NCBI GenBank assembly: GCA_018268465.1 | Contig: JAFDWN010000028.1 | Coordinates: 1-64,000 of the forward strand | From: Actinomycetota bacterium | Lineage (GTDB): Bacteria; Actinomycetota; Actinomycetes; Mycobacteriales; Mycobacteriaceae | Length of the DNA stretch: 64,000 nucleotides | Reading direction: 5' to 3' | Shown here: positions 1-18,967 of the stretch, in pieces | How positions within the stretch are numbered: the stretch's first letter is position 1 | Layout: each line of letters starts with the position of its first letter | The notes under the pieces: generated by a model | What the model was told of the DNA's origin: nothing | The model's input: the letters and a program-made list of their open reading frames with translations, nothing else | Database searches by the model: none | Translations under genes and position numbers: made by a program

Positions 1-153
1 TTGAGTTCTCAAACAACACACCCGTCTCGCTCGCACAGCCAACCCGCGGCGTTTAGCCGCTTGTCGGTAGTGCGGACAATCAGAAGCCCACCGAAGTGGA
101 GCCTTCCCTCTGGATGGCCGCCGCGCTCTCCGGTTTCCCGTGTCGCGGCGACG
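1..153 (-). promoter_or_regulatory. rRNA operon leader (probable rrnB), continues off the left edge
   Basis: Read on the minus strand, the leftmost bases end in GTTGTTTGAGAACTCAA, the conserved antitermination-type element of mycobacterial 16S rRNA leaders. The leader starts near position 153 from the promoter at 160-188 and runs off the edge, so the 16S gene itself is not in the window. Position directly downstream of tyrS is where rapidly growing mycobacteria carry rrnB (established knowledge). No protein-coding gene is supported in 1-332. Confidence 0.8.
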
Positions 154-159
154 TGGAAT

Positions 160-188
160 AAGTTACGTGAGGGAAAACTCGGAGTCAA
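160..188 (-). promoter_or_regulatory. rRNA operon promoter (-35 TTGACT, -10 TAACTT)
   Basis: On the minus strand TTGACT (183-188) is separated by exactly 17 nt from TAACTT (160-165), giving a start site near 153 and a leader of about 150 nt before the TTTGAGAACTCAA element. Both the sigma-A-like spacing and the leader support a stable-RNA promoter. Further upstream TTGACG and TTGATC hexamers exist between 260 and 320 but lack convincing -10 partners. A small hairpin with arms CGCAC/GTGCG (244-257) lies between tyrS and this promoter and might help end tyrS transcripts. Confidence 0.7.
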
Positions 189-332
189 ATGGCCTGATAG
201 AGGGCGTTTTCGCGGCCCCTGAGGAGCCATCCGCCCGATCGTGCGCACCTTCGTGCGTCGACTCCGACAGGGTGATCAACGCATGGCCTCCGTGTTTTGT
301 TCCCGGCACTGTCGTCAAGATCACGCGGCGCC

Positions 333-1610
333 TCAGCCGACCCGGTGAACGCCGGCGATATTGCGCTTGCCGCGCCGCAACACCAACCAGCGGCCGTGCA
401 GGAAGTCCGACGGCCGCGCCGCCCACTCCTCGGAGTCGATCCGCACGTTGTTCACATACGCACCGCCCTCGCCGATGGTCCGGCGTGCGGCACCCTTGCT
501 CGCCGACAGTCCGGTGGCGACGAGCAGGTCGACGATGCCCTCCGGTGCGCCGGGTTCGAGGTCTGCAACCGCCGCCTCGCGCAGCGCCGCCGCCAACGTC
601 GGCTCGTCCAGCCGGCCGAGCTCCCCCCTGCCGAAGAGTGCCTGGCTGGCGTGCTCGACCGACGCCGTCGCCGCCTCCCCGTGGACGAGGGTGGTCAGCT
701 CGGCGGCCAGGCGGCGCTGCGCGGCTCGTTCGTGCGGGCGCGACACCGTCGCCTCCTCGAGCTCGGCGATCTCCTCGGCCGGCAGGAAGGTGAACCACCG
801 CAGGTATGGGCCCACGTCGGCATCGGCGGTGTTGATGAAGTACTGGTACCAGGAATACGGGCTGGTCATCTCCGGATCCAGCCAGAGGTTGCCGCCGCCG
901 GTGGACTTTCCGAACTTCTTCCCCTCCGAGTCCGTCACCAGCGGCGTCGTCATCGCATGGACCGCGGCGCCGGACTTCTGACGCACCAGCCGTACGCCGG
1001 CGATGATGTTCCCCCACTGGTCGGATCCGCCGATCTGCAACGCGCATCCGTACCGGTGATGCAGCTCCACATAGTCGTTGGCCTGCAGCAACATGTAGCT
1101 GAACTCCGTGTAGGAGATCCCCTCGCCGTCCAGGCGGCGCCGGACCGTGTCGCGGTCGAGCATCACGTTGACCGAGAAGTATTTGCCGACGTCGCGCAGG
1201 AACTCGATCGTCGACAGCGGTCCTGTCCAGTTGAGGTTGTTCTCGATGATCGCGCCCGTCGGTGACGCGTCGAACTCGACGAACCGCTCGAGCTGGCCGC
1301 GGATCCGCCCGGCCCAGTCGGCGACCGTGTCGGCCGAGTTGAGAGTGCGCTCTCCGGTGTCGCGGGGGTCACCGATCATTCCGGTGGCGCCCCCGGCCAG
1401 CACGATCGGACGGTGTCCGGCCTGCTGAAAGCGCCGCAACGTGAGCAGCGGCACCAGGTGGCCGGCATGCAGGCTGGCAGCGGTCGGGTCGAAGCCGGAG
1501 TAGACGGTGACGGGGCCACCCGCCAGCTCGGTTGCGAGCACGTCGCGGTCCGTCGACTGCGCGATGAGCCCGCGCCAGTCCAACTCGTCGAGAATGCCGT
1601 GGGATGTCAC
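333..1610 (-). CDS. tyrS: tyrosyl-tRNA synthetase
   Basis: Cytoplasmic class I aminoacyl-tRNA synthetase that charges tRNA-Tyr. The 425-residue protein carries the HIGH-type motif HAGH (residues 48-51), the KMSKS-type motif KFGKS (232-236) and a C-terminal S4 RNA-binding domain (from about 355, containing [11 protein letters not shown]). The length matches bacterial bacterial-type TyrRS. The start is GTG at 1610, 18 nt downstream of the mpg stop, with GGGAAGA upstream as a weak ribosome site. It is probably co-transcribed with mpg; the rRNA operon promoter follows immediately downstream in the same direction. Confidence 0.97.
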   Translation of the reverse strand: MTSHGILDELDWRGLIAQSTDRDVLATELAGGPVTVYSGFDPTAASLHAGHLVPLLTLRRFQQAGHRPIVLAGGATGMIGDPRDTGERTLNSADTVADWAGRIRGQLERFVEFDASPTGAIIENNLNWTGPLSTIEFLRDVGKYFSVNVMLDRDTVRRRLDGEGISYTEFSYMLLQANDYVELHHRYGCALQIGGSDQWGNIIAGVRLVRQKSGAAVHAMTTPLVTDSEGKKFGKSTGGGNLWLDPEMTSPYSWYQYFINTADADVGPYLRWFTFLPAEEIAELEEATVSRPHERAAQRRLAAELTTLVHGEAATASVEHASQALFGRGELGRLDEPTLAAALREAAVADLEPGAPEGIVDLLVATGLSASKGAARRTIGEGGAYVNNVRIDSEEWAARPSDFLHGRWLVLRRGKRNIAGVHRVG

Positions 1611-1628
1611 GGTGTCGATCTTCCCGTA

Positions 1629-2273
1629 TCAGTCGCTGGCCCCCGGCGCCGGTGCTCGCGGACTGCGGCGGTAGGCCGACACCTCCCGGTAGCCCGGCAA
1701 CCAGAACCGCCACGGACGATCGGCGGCCTTGCTGACTCCGACCCGCGGACCTGCGGCGGCGTTTCTCGACTCGGCCAGCGACAGGCGGATCGGGCTGTCG
1801 GCGGCGAACAGGTCGGTCGCGTTGTCGTCCATGGTGATGCCCAGCGCCGAGCACAGGTTGCCCGGCCCTCGTGCCAGCATCGGGTCCGGCAGCCCGGCGC
1901 CGCGGCGGTGCCGCGCCGTGTCCGCACCCGCGTCGACGACGGCGGCCCGCAACAGCACCGCGCAGGCGACCCCGTCCTGGCCGCACACCACGTTGGCGCA
2001 CACGTGGATGCCGTGACTGCGGTACGTGTACATCCGTCCCGGCGGTCCGAACATCACCGAATTACGCGGGCCGGGACCCCGATACGAGTGCGCCGCGGCG
2101 TCGGGCCACGGTCCGTCGGGCGGACCGCCGTAGGCCTCGACCTCGACGATCGTTGCGACGACGCCCCGCCCCGTCAGCACCGCACCGACCAGCCGCCGGG
2201 CCGCGGTGAGGGGGTCGGTGGCCAGGTCGAGCGCGACCCCCGCGCCGACGGCATGGGGAGATTCTGCGGCCAC
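1629..2273 (-). CDS. mpg: 3-methyladenine DNA glycosylase (AAG family)
   Basis: Base-excision repair enzyme that removes alkylated purines such as 3-methyladenine. The 214-residue sequence has the AAG family blocks [39 protein letters not shown] and [14 protein letters not shown], with the catalytic glutamate in the first. Start GTG at 2273 is chosen because TAGGAT (2281-2286) lies exactly 7 nt upstream, the leaderless arrangement. It is followed by tyrS, as in M. tuberculosis (Rv1688-Rv1689). Confidence 0.93.
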   Translation of the reverse strand: MAAESPHAVGAGVALDLATDPLTAARRLVGAVLTGRGVVATIVEVEAYGGPPDGPWPDAAAHSYRGPGPRNSVMFGPPGRMYTYRSHGIHVCANVVCGQDGVACAVLLRAAVVDAGADTARHRRGAGLPDPMLARGPGNLCSALGITMDDNATDLFAADSPIRLSLAESRNAAAGPRVGVSKAADRPWRFWLPGYREVSAYRRSPRAPAPGASD

Positions 2274-2280
2274 GGTGCAG

Positions 2281-2286
2281 ATCCTA
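2281..2286 (-). promoter_or_regulatory. -10 element of a leaderless mpg transcript
   Basis: TAGGAT on the minus strand fits TANNNT and ends 7 nt before the mpg GTG, so the transcript probably starts at or next to the start codon. No -35 is needed in this class. Confidence 0.5.
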
Positions 2287-2332
2287 CGGACGCCCCTTGA
2301 CGCGCCCGCCGGGGCGGGGCATTATTCATTTC

Positions 2333-3097
2333 ATGATGACTTCATCGAATGGTGAATTCTCTCGACGCGGCGGTGATCCCGCCGTCGCCATCGATCACCT
2401 GCGGGTCGTCCGCGGAAAACGACCCGCGATCCACGACCTGTCGGTGTCCATCGCCGCAGGCACCATCACCGGGCTGCTCGGCCCTTCCGGCTGCGGTAAG
2501 ACCACCCTGATCCGCTGCCTCGTCGGCACCCAGATCATCGCCGGAGGCACCGTCACGGTGCTGGGGCTGCCCGCCGGATCGCGCGACCTGCGCGCCCGGG
2601 TCGGGTACATGCCCCAGGACCCGACGATCTACAACGACCTGCGCATCGTCGACAACGTGCGCTACTTCGCGGCACTGTTCGGCCGCGACGCGACCGCTGC
2701 CGACGACGCCATAGACGCGGTAGGCCTCGGCGACCAGAGCACCTCCTACTGCGGCAACCTCTCCGGCGGCCAGCGCACCCGGGTGTCGCTTGCGTGCGCC
2801 CTGGTCACCCAGCCCGACCTGCTCGTGCTCGACGAACCGACGGTCGGCCTCGACCCGGTCCTGCGGTTCGACCTCTGGGAACAGTTCGCCGCGCTGGCCC
2901 GCGCCGGGACGACGCTGCTGGTCTCCAGCCATGTGATGGACGAGGCCGACCGCTGCGGGGATCTGCTGTTGATGCGCGACGGTCACCTGCTCGCGCACAC
3001 CACCGCCAACCGACTACGGGAGGAGACATCGTGCACGTCCCTGGAGGAAGCGTTCCTGTCCGTCATCCGGCGAACCACCACAAGCCGGGCCGGTTGA
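2333..3097 (+). CDS. ABC-2 type exporter, ATP-binding subunit
   Basis: ATPase of a drug/antibiotic-type ABC-2 exporter, working at the inner face of the membrane with the downstream permease. Walker A GPSGCGKTT (about residues 50-58), signature LSGGQRTRVSLA (about 142) and Walker B LLVLDEP (about 162) are intact. I place the start at the ATG pair at 2333/2336 rather than an upstream TTG; TTGACG (2297) and TATTCA (2323) could form its promoter. A 12-bp palindrome GATGACTTCATC (2335-2346) and repeated TTCAT units sit over the start and are candidate binding sites for the TetR encoded two genes downstream. Orthologous position to Rv1687c. Confidence 0.9.
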   Translation: MMTSSNGEFSRRGGDPAVAIDHLRVVRGKRPAIHDLSVSIAAGTITGLLGPSGCGKTTLIRCLVGTQIIAGGTVTVLGLPAGSRDLRARVGYMPQDPTIYNDLRIVDNVRYFAALFGRDATAADDAIDAVGLGDQSTSYCGNLSGGQRTRVSLACALVTQPDLLVLDEPTVGLDPVLRFDLWEQFAALARAGTTLLVSSHVMDEADRCGDLLLMRDGHLLAHTTANRLREETSCTSLEEAFLSVIRRTTTSRAG

Positions 3098-3849
3098 CGC
3101 TCGCCGGGTACACCGCAACGACCACCCGGATCCTGCGTCAGCTGGCCGCCGACCACCGCAGCGTCGCGATGATCCTCGTGGTGCCCAGCCTGGTCATCAC
3201 GCTCATCTACTTCATGTTCGCCGACCTGCCCAGCCGGCCCGGCGCGCCGTCCCCGTTCAACACCGCCTGCATGATCCTGCTGGGCCTGTTCCCCCTGTTC
3301 GTGATGTTCCTCATCACGTCGATCTCCATGCAACGCGAACGGGTGTCGGGCACCCTGGAGCGGATCCTCAGCACACCGTTGCGCCGGCTGGACCTGCTCG
3401 CCGCCTACGGCACCGCCTTCTCGATCGCGGCGGCCGCCCAGGCCAGCATCGCCTGCGTCGTCGCCTTCTGGCTGCTGGGATTCGACACCGCAGGCAATCC
3501 GCTGTGGGTGTTCCTCATCGCGATCGTCAACGCGGTACTCGGGGTCGGGCTCGGCCTGCTGTGCAGCGCATTCGCCCGCACCGAGTTCCAGGCCGTGCAG
3601 TTCATGCCGATCGTCATCGTGCCGCAGCTGCTCCTGGCCGGCATCATCGTCCCCCGCGCGCTGATGCCCGAATGGCTGCAGTGGATCAGCAACGTAATGC
3701 CCGCCAGTTACGCTCTGGAAGCACTTCAGCAGGTCAGCGCACACCCGCAGATCACCGGCACCGCGATCCGCGACATCGCTATTGTGGTGGCCTTCGCCGC
3801 GGTGGCGCTGGGCCTCGCGGCGGCCACGCTGCGCCGTAGGACGCCCTGA
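3031..3849 (+). CDS. ABC-2 type exporter, permease subunit
   Basis: Membrane subunit of the exporter, 272 residues with about six hydrophobic segments: MILVVPSLVITLIYFMF, a stretch starting MILLGLFPLFVMFL, then segments in AQASIACVVAFWLLGF, VFLIAIVNAVLGVGLGLL, IVIVPQLLLAGIIV and a final one near the C-terminus. The usual ABC2 start is missing an ATG; GTG at 3031 with a strong GGAGGAGAC-like ribosome site 5-7 nt upstream is the best start, giving a 67-bp overlap with the ATPase gene and hence translational coupling. Corresponds to Rv1686c. Confidence 0.9.
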   Translation: MHVPGGSVPVRHPANHHKPGRLTLAGYTATTTRILRQLAADHRSVAMILVVPSLVITLIYFMFADLPSRPGAPSPFNTACMILLGLFPLFVMFLITSISMQRERVSGTLERILSTPLRRLDLLAAYGTAFSIAAAAQASIACVVAFWLLGFDTAGNPLWVFLIAIVNAVLGVGLGLLCSAFARTEFQAVQFMPIVIVPQLLLAGIIVPRALMPEWLQWISNVMPASYALEALQQVSAHPQITGTAIRDIAIVVAFAAVALGLAAATLRRRTP

Positions 3850-3863
3850 CCACGTTGGGAGCC

Positions 3864-4472
3864 ATGCCAGAACGCAAACGTCCCGGGCGGCCGCCGGGGA
3901 CCTCCGACACCCGCAACCGGATCCTGACCAGCGCCCGGGAATTGTTCGCCAGCAACGGCATCGACAAGACGTCGATCCGGGCCGTGGCCGCGGGTGCCGG
4001 GGTGGACCCGGCGCTGGTGCATCACTACTTCGGCACCAAGCAGCGGTTGTTCGCCGCCGCGATCCACATGCCCATCGATCCCATGCAGGTCATCGGGCCA
4101 CTCCGCGAGACGCCGGTGGAGCAGATCGGGCACACACTGCCCGCACTGCTGCTGCCGCTGTGGGATTCCGAGATCGGTAAGGGATTCATCGCGACCCTGC
4201 GCTCGATCCTGGCGGGTAACGACGTCGGCCTGGTCCGCTCGTTCCTGCAGGAGGTGATCGCCGCAGAAATCGGGCCGAGGATCGACACCCCGCCCGGATC
4301 GGGGCGGATCCGGGTCCAGTTCGTCGCCTCGCAGCTGGTGGGTATCGCCGTGGCCCGCTACATCCTGGCGCTCGAACCGTTCGCCTCGCTGCCCGCCGAT
4401 GAGGTCGCCGCGACCGTCGCACCGAACCTGCAGCGCTACCTGACCGGCGACCTGCCCGAATTCAGCGGCTGA
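3864..4472 (+). CDS. TetR-family transcriptional regulator
   Basis: 202-residue one-domain repressor: the N-terminal helix-turn-helix (ILTSARELFASNGIDKTS, then AGVDPALVHHYFGTKQRLFAAAI) is typical TetR, followed by a helical ligand-binding domain. It begins 14 nt after the exporter permease stop, so it most likely controls the exporter and its own operon. ATG at 3864 is preferred; an in-frame TTG at 3855 is an alternative. Its 3' end overlaps the convergent Trm112-like gene by 11 bp. Corresponds to Rv1685c. Confidence 0.92.
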   Translation: MPERKRPGRPPGTSDTRNRILTSARELFASNGIDKTSIRAVAAGAGVDPALVHHYFGTKQRLFAAAIHMPIDPMQVIGPLRETPVEQIGHTLPALLLPLWDSEIGKGFIATLRSILAGNDVGLVRSFLQEVIAAEIGPRIDTPPGSGRIRVQFVASQLVGIAVARYILALEPFASLPADEVAATVAPNLQRYLTGDLPEFSG

Positions 4473-4677
4473 TCCCGCCGTCCACCAGGCGTTGGTGTTC
4501 GGCGTCGTCGGTGACGTCGCGCGCCTCGTCGACGAGGAGCACCGGGATACCGTCCTCGATGCGGTAGGCACGGCGCAGCCGTGAGTTGTAGAGCAGGTTC
4601 TCCGAGGCGACCAGCAGCAGTGGACCGCGGTCCTGCGGGCACACCAGGATGGCCAGCAACGTGTCGTCGAGAGCCAC
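4462..4677 (-). CDS. Trm112-like small protein
   Basis: 71-residue protein of the Trm112/UPF0434 fold: LLAILVCPQDRGPLLL and AYRIEDGIPVLLVDEA match the family core. Only one cysteine of the usual zinc-binding set is visible (VCPQD), so metal binding is doubtful. Family members act as small activators of methyltransferases, but the partner here is unknown. GTG start at 4677 lies 6 nt after the stop of the exported-protein gene, suggesting co-transcription. Corresponds to Rv1684. Confidence 0.8.
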   Translation of the reverse strand: MALDDTLLAILVCPQDRGPLLLVASENLLYNSRLRRAYRIEDGIPVLLVDEARDVTDDAEHQRLVDGGISR

Positions 4678-4683
4678 GGTCCG

Positions 4684-5214
4684 CTATGGGCCGATCGGCT
4701 GCTGACCGCCGCCGGGCGAGACGAACACACCGGTGCTGTTGCCGTTGTCCGGCGCGGGCATACCTGGCGGGGTCTGGTTGATACCGACGGTGAACGGCCC
4801 GCCCGTCGCTCCGGCGGCCGCCATCTGAGCCTGGATCTTGCGCTGATAGGCAACCGTCTCCTGCAGCGCCTTGATCAGCGGGCCCTGGTTGGGGCGGTAA
4901 TCCAACGCTTTGGTGATGGCCTGACGGTTCGCACTCGACGGCCGGTAGCCCTGCTGGCGCAGGGTCAGCACCTCGTGGATCAACTTCGACAACTGGCCAC
5001 CACCTGCGCCGAGGTCGTAGTCCTTGGCGACAATGGCCAGCGCTTCGTCGGCCGTCATCTCCCGCGGGGTGTCGGCCTGCGCGGTCGTCGCATCGTCGGG
5101 TTGGGCCAGCGCGATCGGTGTGCCGGCACCCGCCAGCAGGCCGGCCGCCATGGCCCCGCAGGCCAGCGCCCCCACCACGCCGCGCCGCCAGCCCATACCG
5201 GTCTGCCTAGTCAT
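4684..5214 (-). CDS. exported hypothetical protein
   Basis: 176 residues. The N-terminus is a clear Sec signal peptide (positively charged MTRQTGMGWRR, then a hydrophobic core ending around ALAQ, residues 35-38), so the mature protein is extracytoplasmic. The mature part is helical in character (EALAIVAKDYDLG, IHEVLTLRQQGY, ALQETVAYQRKIQAQM) and ends in a Gly/Pro-rich tail. I recognise no enzymatic motif. ATG at 5214 is preceded by TGGAGG at good spacing. It probably forms an operon with the Trm112-like gene. Confidence 0.8.
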   Translation of the reverse strand: MTRQTGMGWRRGVVGALACGAMAAGLLAGAGTPIALAQPDDATTAQADTPREMTADEALAIVAKDYDLGAGGGQLSKLIHEVLTLRQQGYRPSSANRQAITKALDYRPNQGPLIKALQETVAYQRKIQAQMAAAGATGGPFTVGINQTPPGMPAPDNGNSTGVFVSPGGGQQPIGP

Positions 5215-5292
5215 CGAACCTCCAGTGCGGGGACGCGACGGCGAGATGCCGCCAGCGGGAGCCTAACAGCGTGGCCATCGCACGGCACAGCC

Positions 5293-8200
5293 TCACGCCT
5301 GGCCGTCGACGTCGGTCGGATGATCACTGTTCTGCTGGCCTCCCGTCATTTCGGCGCGGACCGCAACGGTCAACCGCCTATATCGCTGTGTGTCGGTGTC
5401 CAGGTACCAGGCGTTACGCGACGGTTTCGGCACACCGGCATCGCGCAGCGGGGCGATCAGCGGACGGTAGGACGCGCTGAGCCCCATCGCGGGGACAACG
5501 TGCACGATGTCGGGTGCCGCGCCGACCGGCAGCCCGGTCAACGTTTCGGACAGCTCCGCGGCCAGCACCGTGCCGCCCGGCCGCAGCGCCAGCGCCGTCA
5601 CGGCGAGTTCGTATTCGCCCGCCTCGACGCCGTACGTCACCGCCATGTCGACGCCGTCGAGCCGCCCGACAGCATCGTTGACCGGCCACGCGTACACCGG
5701 GCCGCGCGCGGTGTGGATGAGCGCCCTGCGGTTGTCCACCAGCCAGAAGTCGCCGTCGTCGTCGCGCCGGAAGAGGTACTCCGTGGACACCCAGGTGTCG
5801 GCGGGAGCGAACACACCCCGCTTGACCGGCGCGGTCGGATCGACCGGCCCGCGCGGATGGGCCAGCAGCACACCGACCTCGTTGGTCTGCGCCCTGCGCA
5901 CGAAACCGCGCTCGTCCTCCAGGATGAGGTCATCCTCGGGGTCATAAGCCGCCAGTTCGACGTGCCCGCCGCCCGGCAGCGGCCTGCCCTCGCTGCCGAT
6001 CTTGGCCCCCGACACGTTGGCCAGCACGGCCTGGCCGTCCGACGTGGCGAAGAACTCGACGACGTGCGCCGGAGCGAAGACGTCGACCACGCGTTTCCAC
6101 AGCCCGGTCGGCATCCCCGAACCGATGAACAGCCGCACCGGATGGTTGCCGGTCAACGAGAACGCCGGATCGTCGATCACCTCCCGCAGCATGGCCCAGG
6201 TGTACGACACCACCGTCACGCCGTACTGGCGGATCTCCTGGACGAATCGCTCCGGGCGCAACTCACGCGACAACGCGATACGCGAGCCGCCGACGACGGC
6301 GCCGCCCAGGCTCACCAGCAGTCCGGACTGGTGGTGCAGCGGAGTCAGGCAGTAGACGGTGTCGCCGCGGCCCAGATTGGCCGCCGACGCGGTGCCGATC
6401 GCCGACATCGCCCAGCGGAAGTTGGTGATCTGCCGCGCCACGAGTTCGCCGCCGATCGAACTGAACCCGACGAACGCGATATCCCTGGCGAGCCCCGGAT
6501 TCGAGCGGTACCAGCCGGGGAGCTCCACCCCCTCGGGGTCGATCCGCTCCATGTCGACGACATCGGAATGGTCGGGCAGCCGCAGCTCACGCGCTTCGCC
6601 GCCGCCGAGGACCAGCACCCGCATGCCGAGCCCGCGCGCGGCGTCCAGGTTGCTCGGGTCGGCGATGATCTCCGACACGGCACCCAGCTTCGCCGCCATC
6701 TGCAGATCGACGTCCGGCGGCATGAGTACCGCCACGGCACCCAGCCGCGACAACGCGGCGATCGCGACGAACGCGCTCGGCCGGGTTTCCATCAGCACGC
6801 CCACATGCGCACCCTGGCGCACCCCGACGTCGATGAGTCCGCGCACGACGTTGTTGATGCGGCGGTCCACCGCCTCGTAGGTGTGTACGCGCCCGTCGTA
6901 GAGCAGGCAGTCCCCACCCGGCGCACCGCGCGCCTGTTCGGACATGATGCGGCCCAGCGAGACGCGGGTGTGGTCGTTGATCTGGCCGAGGCGGGCCAGC
7001 CGCGGCAGCGTCCGCACCGTTTCGACGGCCAGCGTGCGGGCAGATTTGTTGGCGGCCACCACCGCGCCGGCGGCAGAGCGCGCCAGACCGAACGCCATCT
7101 CGGTGGCCGCGGTGGCGCCGTGCGCGACCCGCGAGGTCAGCGACACACCGCTTTCGGTGTGCTGCGCCGGCTGCAGTGCCATCGGCACCACGTGGTCGGG
7201 CGCATCGCCGTCCCCCTCGATCCAGCGCACCCACTGCGCCACCGTCGGCCACGTCTGCGACGCCGCCTTCGAGCCCACCACCAGGCCGAAATGCCCGGCG
7301 CGGACCAGGAATTCGAAAACATCCGCCCGCGGAGCAGCTCTTTTGATGCCGCGCACCGACGCGGGCTGGCCGATGTCATCGACCTCCCCCACCACCGCGA
7401 GCACCGGGCAGTCGATATCCGACAGCGTCACCAGGTCACCGTGGATGGAGAAGCCGCCGGTCATCATCCGGTTGTGCGCGATGAACTGTTTGAGCAGTTC
7501 GGAGATGGCCGGGCCGGACCAGGCGATCCAGCCGTCGGAGGCCAGGAAGCGGCGCTGCTGCTCGCGCGGCAACAGCGCCTCGCGGTCGTGTAACTGGAGC
7601 AGGAAATCCAGCCGGGCCTGCGCCGTCTTGATCGGGTCGAGCATCTGGAATCCGGCGCGCGCCAGCCAGCCCGGTATGTCGATGCGGCTGAAGATGTGAT
7701 CGGCCATGAAGTCCGCGGCCGCCGCACCGAATCCGGCGGGCATGTTCATCGGCAGGGCCGCCAGCGTGTCCACCGGCGAACCGAACGCGACGATGCTGGC
7801 CAGATCCTTGGAGTGGCGATAGGCCGCTGTCTGGTAGCAGAACATCCCGCCCTGTGAGTAGCCGGCGAGATGGACGTCGCGGCCGGTGACCTTCTTGACG
7901 GTGTCGATGGCTTCGCTGAGCGCGACGATGTGGTCGGCCAGCGTGCGGCGCATCCCGCCCTCGATCTTGTCCGGTGAACCGAAGTCGATCACCCACGGGT
8001 CGATGCCCGCCTTGTGCAGGATCCCCACCGCGCCCTCGTCGCGGGTCACATCCCACATGTCGGCCGACATCATCATCGGATGCACCATCAGCACGGGCGC
8101 ACCCGGGGACTTCGCACCGGGCCGGGTGTCGGGCGGGAAGTACCGGCGCAGCCGGTACATCGGCACGCTGGCCACGGTCTGGAACGGCGACGGCACCGCG

Positions 8201-8304
8201 CCGGTCTCCAGCCCGCCGTAGCGCAGCACCTCCAGACCGTTCTGCGCGGTGGCCATGAGACGCCCCACGGGCCCGGTTATCGCCGAGAGATCCACCACAC
8301 CCAT
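5293..8304 (-). CDS. bifunctional alpha/beta-hydrolase (lipase) and long-chain acyl-CoA synthetase-like protein
   Basis: 1003-residue fusion corresponding to Rv1683, whose BCG orthologue is described as a lipid-droplet-associated protein linked to triacylglycerol turnover. The N-terminal half is an alpha/beta hydrolase of the PHA-synthase-like group (VHPMMMSADMWDV; lipase box GYSQGG near residue 149; later VVGEVDDIG and GHFGLV for Asp and His). The C-terminal half has an AMP-binding/acyl-CoA synthetase fold, but its P-loop reads GFSSIGGE instead of the Thr/Ser/Gly-rich YTSGTTG, the TGD-type motif is STEYLF, and I see no clear C-terminal catalytic lysine. It therefore looks like a strongly diverged or non-adenylating domain. 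Confidence 0.88.
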   Translation of the reverse strand: MGVVDLSAITGPVGRLMATAQNGLEVLRYGGLETGAVPSPFQTVASVPMYRLRRYFPPDTRPGAKSPGAPVLMVHPMMMSADMWDVTRDEGAVGILHKAGIDPWVIDFGSPDKIEGGMRRTLADHIVALSEAIDTVKKVTGRDVHLAGYSQGGMFCYQTAAYRHSKDLASIVAFGSPVDTLAALPMNMPAGFGAAAADFMADHIFSRIDIPGWLARAGFQMLDPIKTAQARLDFLLQLHDREALLPREQQRRFLASDGWIAWSGPAISELLKQFIAHNRMMTGGFSIHGDLVTLSDIDCPVLAVVGEVDDIGQPASVRGIKRAAPRADVFEFLVRAGHFGLVVGSKAASQTWPTVAQWVRWIEGDGDAPDHVVPMALQPAQHTESGVSLTSRVAHGATAATEMAFGLARSAAGAVVAANKSARTLAVETVRTLPRLARLGQINDHTRVSLGRIMSEQARGAPGGDCLLYDGRVHTYEAVDRRINNVVRGLIDVGVRQGAHVGVLMETRPSAFVAIAALSRLGAVAVLMPPDVDLQMAAKLGAVSEIIADPSNLDAARGLGMRVLVLGGGEARELRLPDHSDVVDMERIDPEGVELPGWYRSNPGLARDIAFVGFSSIGGELVARQITNFRWAMSAIGTASAANLGRGDTVYCLTPLHHQSGLLVSLGGAVVGGSRIALSRELRPERFVQEIRQYGVTVVSYTWAMLREVIDDPAFSLTGNHPVRLFIGSGMPTGLWKRVVDVFAPAHVVEFFATSDGQAVLANVSGAKIGSEGRPLPGGGHVELAAYDPEDDLILEDERGFVRRAQTNEVGVLLAHPRGPVDPTAPVKRGVFAPADTWVSTEYLFRRDDDGDFWLVDNRRALIHTARGPVYAWPVNDAVGRLDGVDMAVTYGVEAGEYELAVTALALRPGGTVLAAELSETLTGLPVGAAPDIVHVVPAMGLSASYRPLIAPLRDAGVPKPSRNAWYLDTDTQRYRRLTVAVRAEMTGGQQNSDHPTDVDGQA

Positions 8305-8397
8305 CCCCTCTCGTGACCCCGATCCCCCGATCGAACGTCGCCATCATGGCACAGGGCGCGATCGCCGACGGCCGCTGTCGGCCAACCTCCGCTGCCC

Positions 8398-8403
8398 TAC
8401 CCT
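8398..8403 (+). promoter_or_regulatory. -10 element for the ABC-F gene
   Basis: TACCCT lies 10 nt before the ATG at 8414, which would give a leader of only about 4 nt. It sits in the 109-bp divergent region shared with the lipase/synthetase gene. Confidence 0.35.
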
Positions 8404-8413
8404 TGGGGGCGTT

Positions 8414-10219
<1,806 letters not shown>

Positions 10220-10292
10220 GCAAGCCGGCTACGCGCTGCGGACCTGGTGGCGGTCCACCGACACCGCACCCCTTACCGGATGACCGTGAGAT

Positions 10293-13032
<2,740 letters not shown>

Positions 13033-13069
13033 GACCAATCTCCTTGTTTCTGGGCGTTTTCTCGGGCTG

Positions 13070-18880
<5,811 letters not shown>

Positions 18881-18967
18881 AATGAATTACCCCGGCGTGC
18901 CGCCACCGCGGCCGAGTGCGGTTCGACGGCGAGCCGATCGCCGGCGCCGCCCGGGCCGCACCACCGA

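Noticed and set aside
244-257. small hairpin as a strong tyrS terminator
   Set aside because: Only a 5-bp stem with no following T-run; too weak to call.
4975-7593. 872-codon plus-strand open frame
   Set aside because: It is antisense to the lipase/acyl-CoA synthetase gene and the exported protein; composition (His, Arg, Gly-rich) is typical of GC-rich shadow frames and no family motif is seen.
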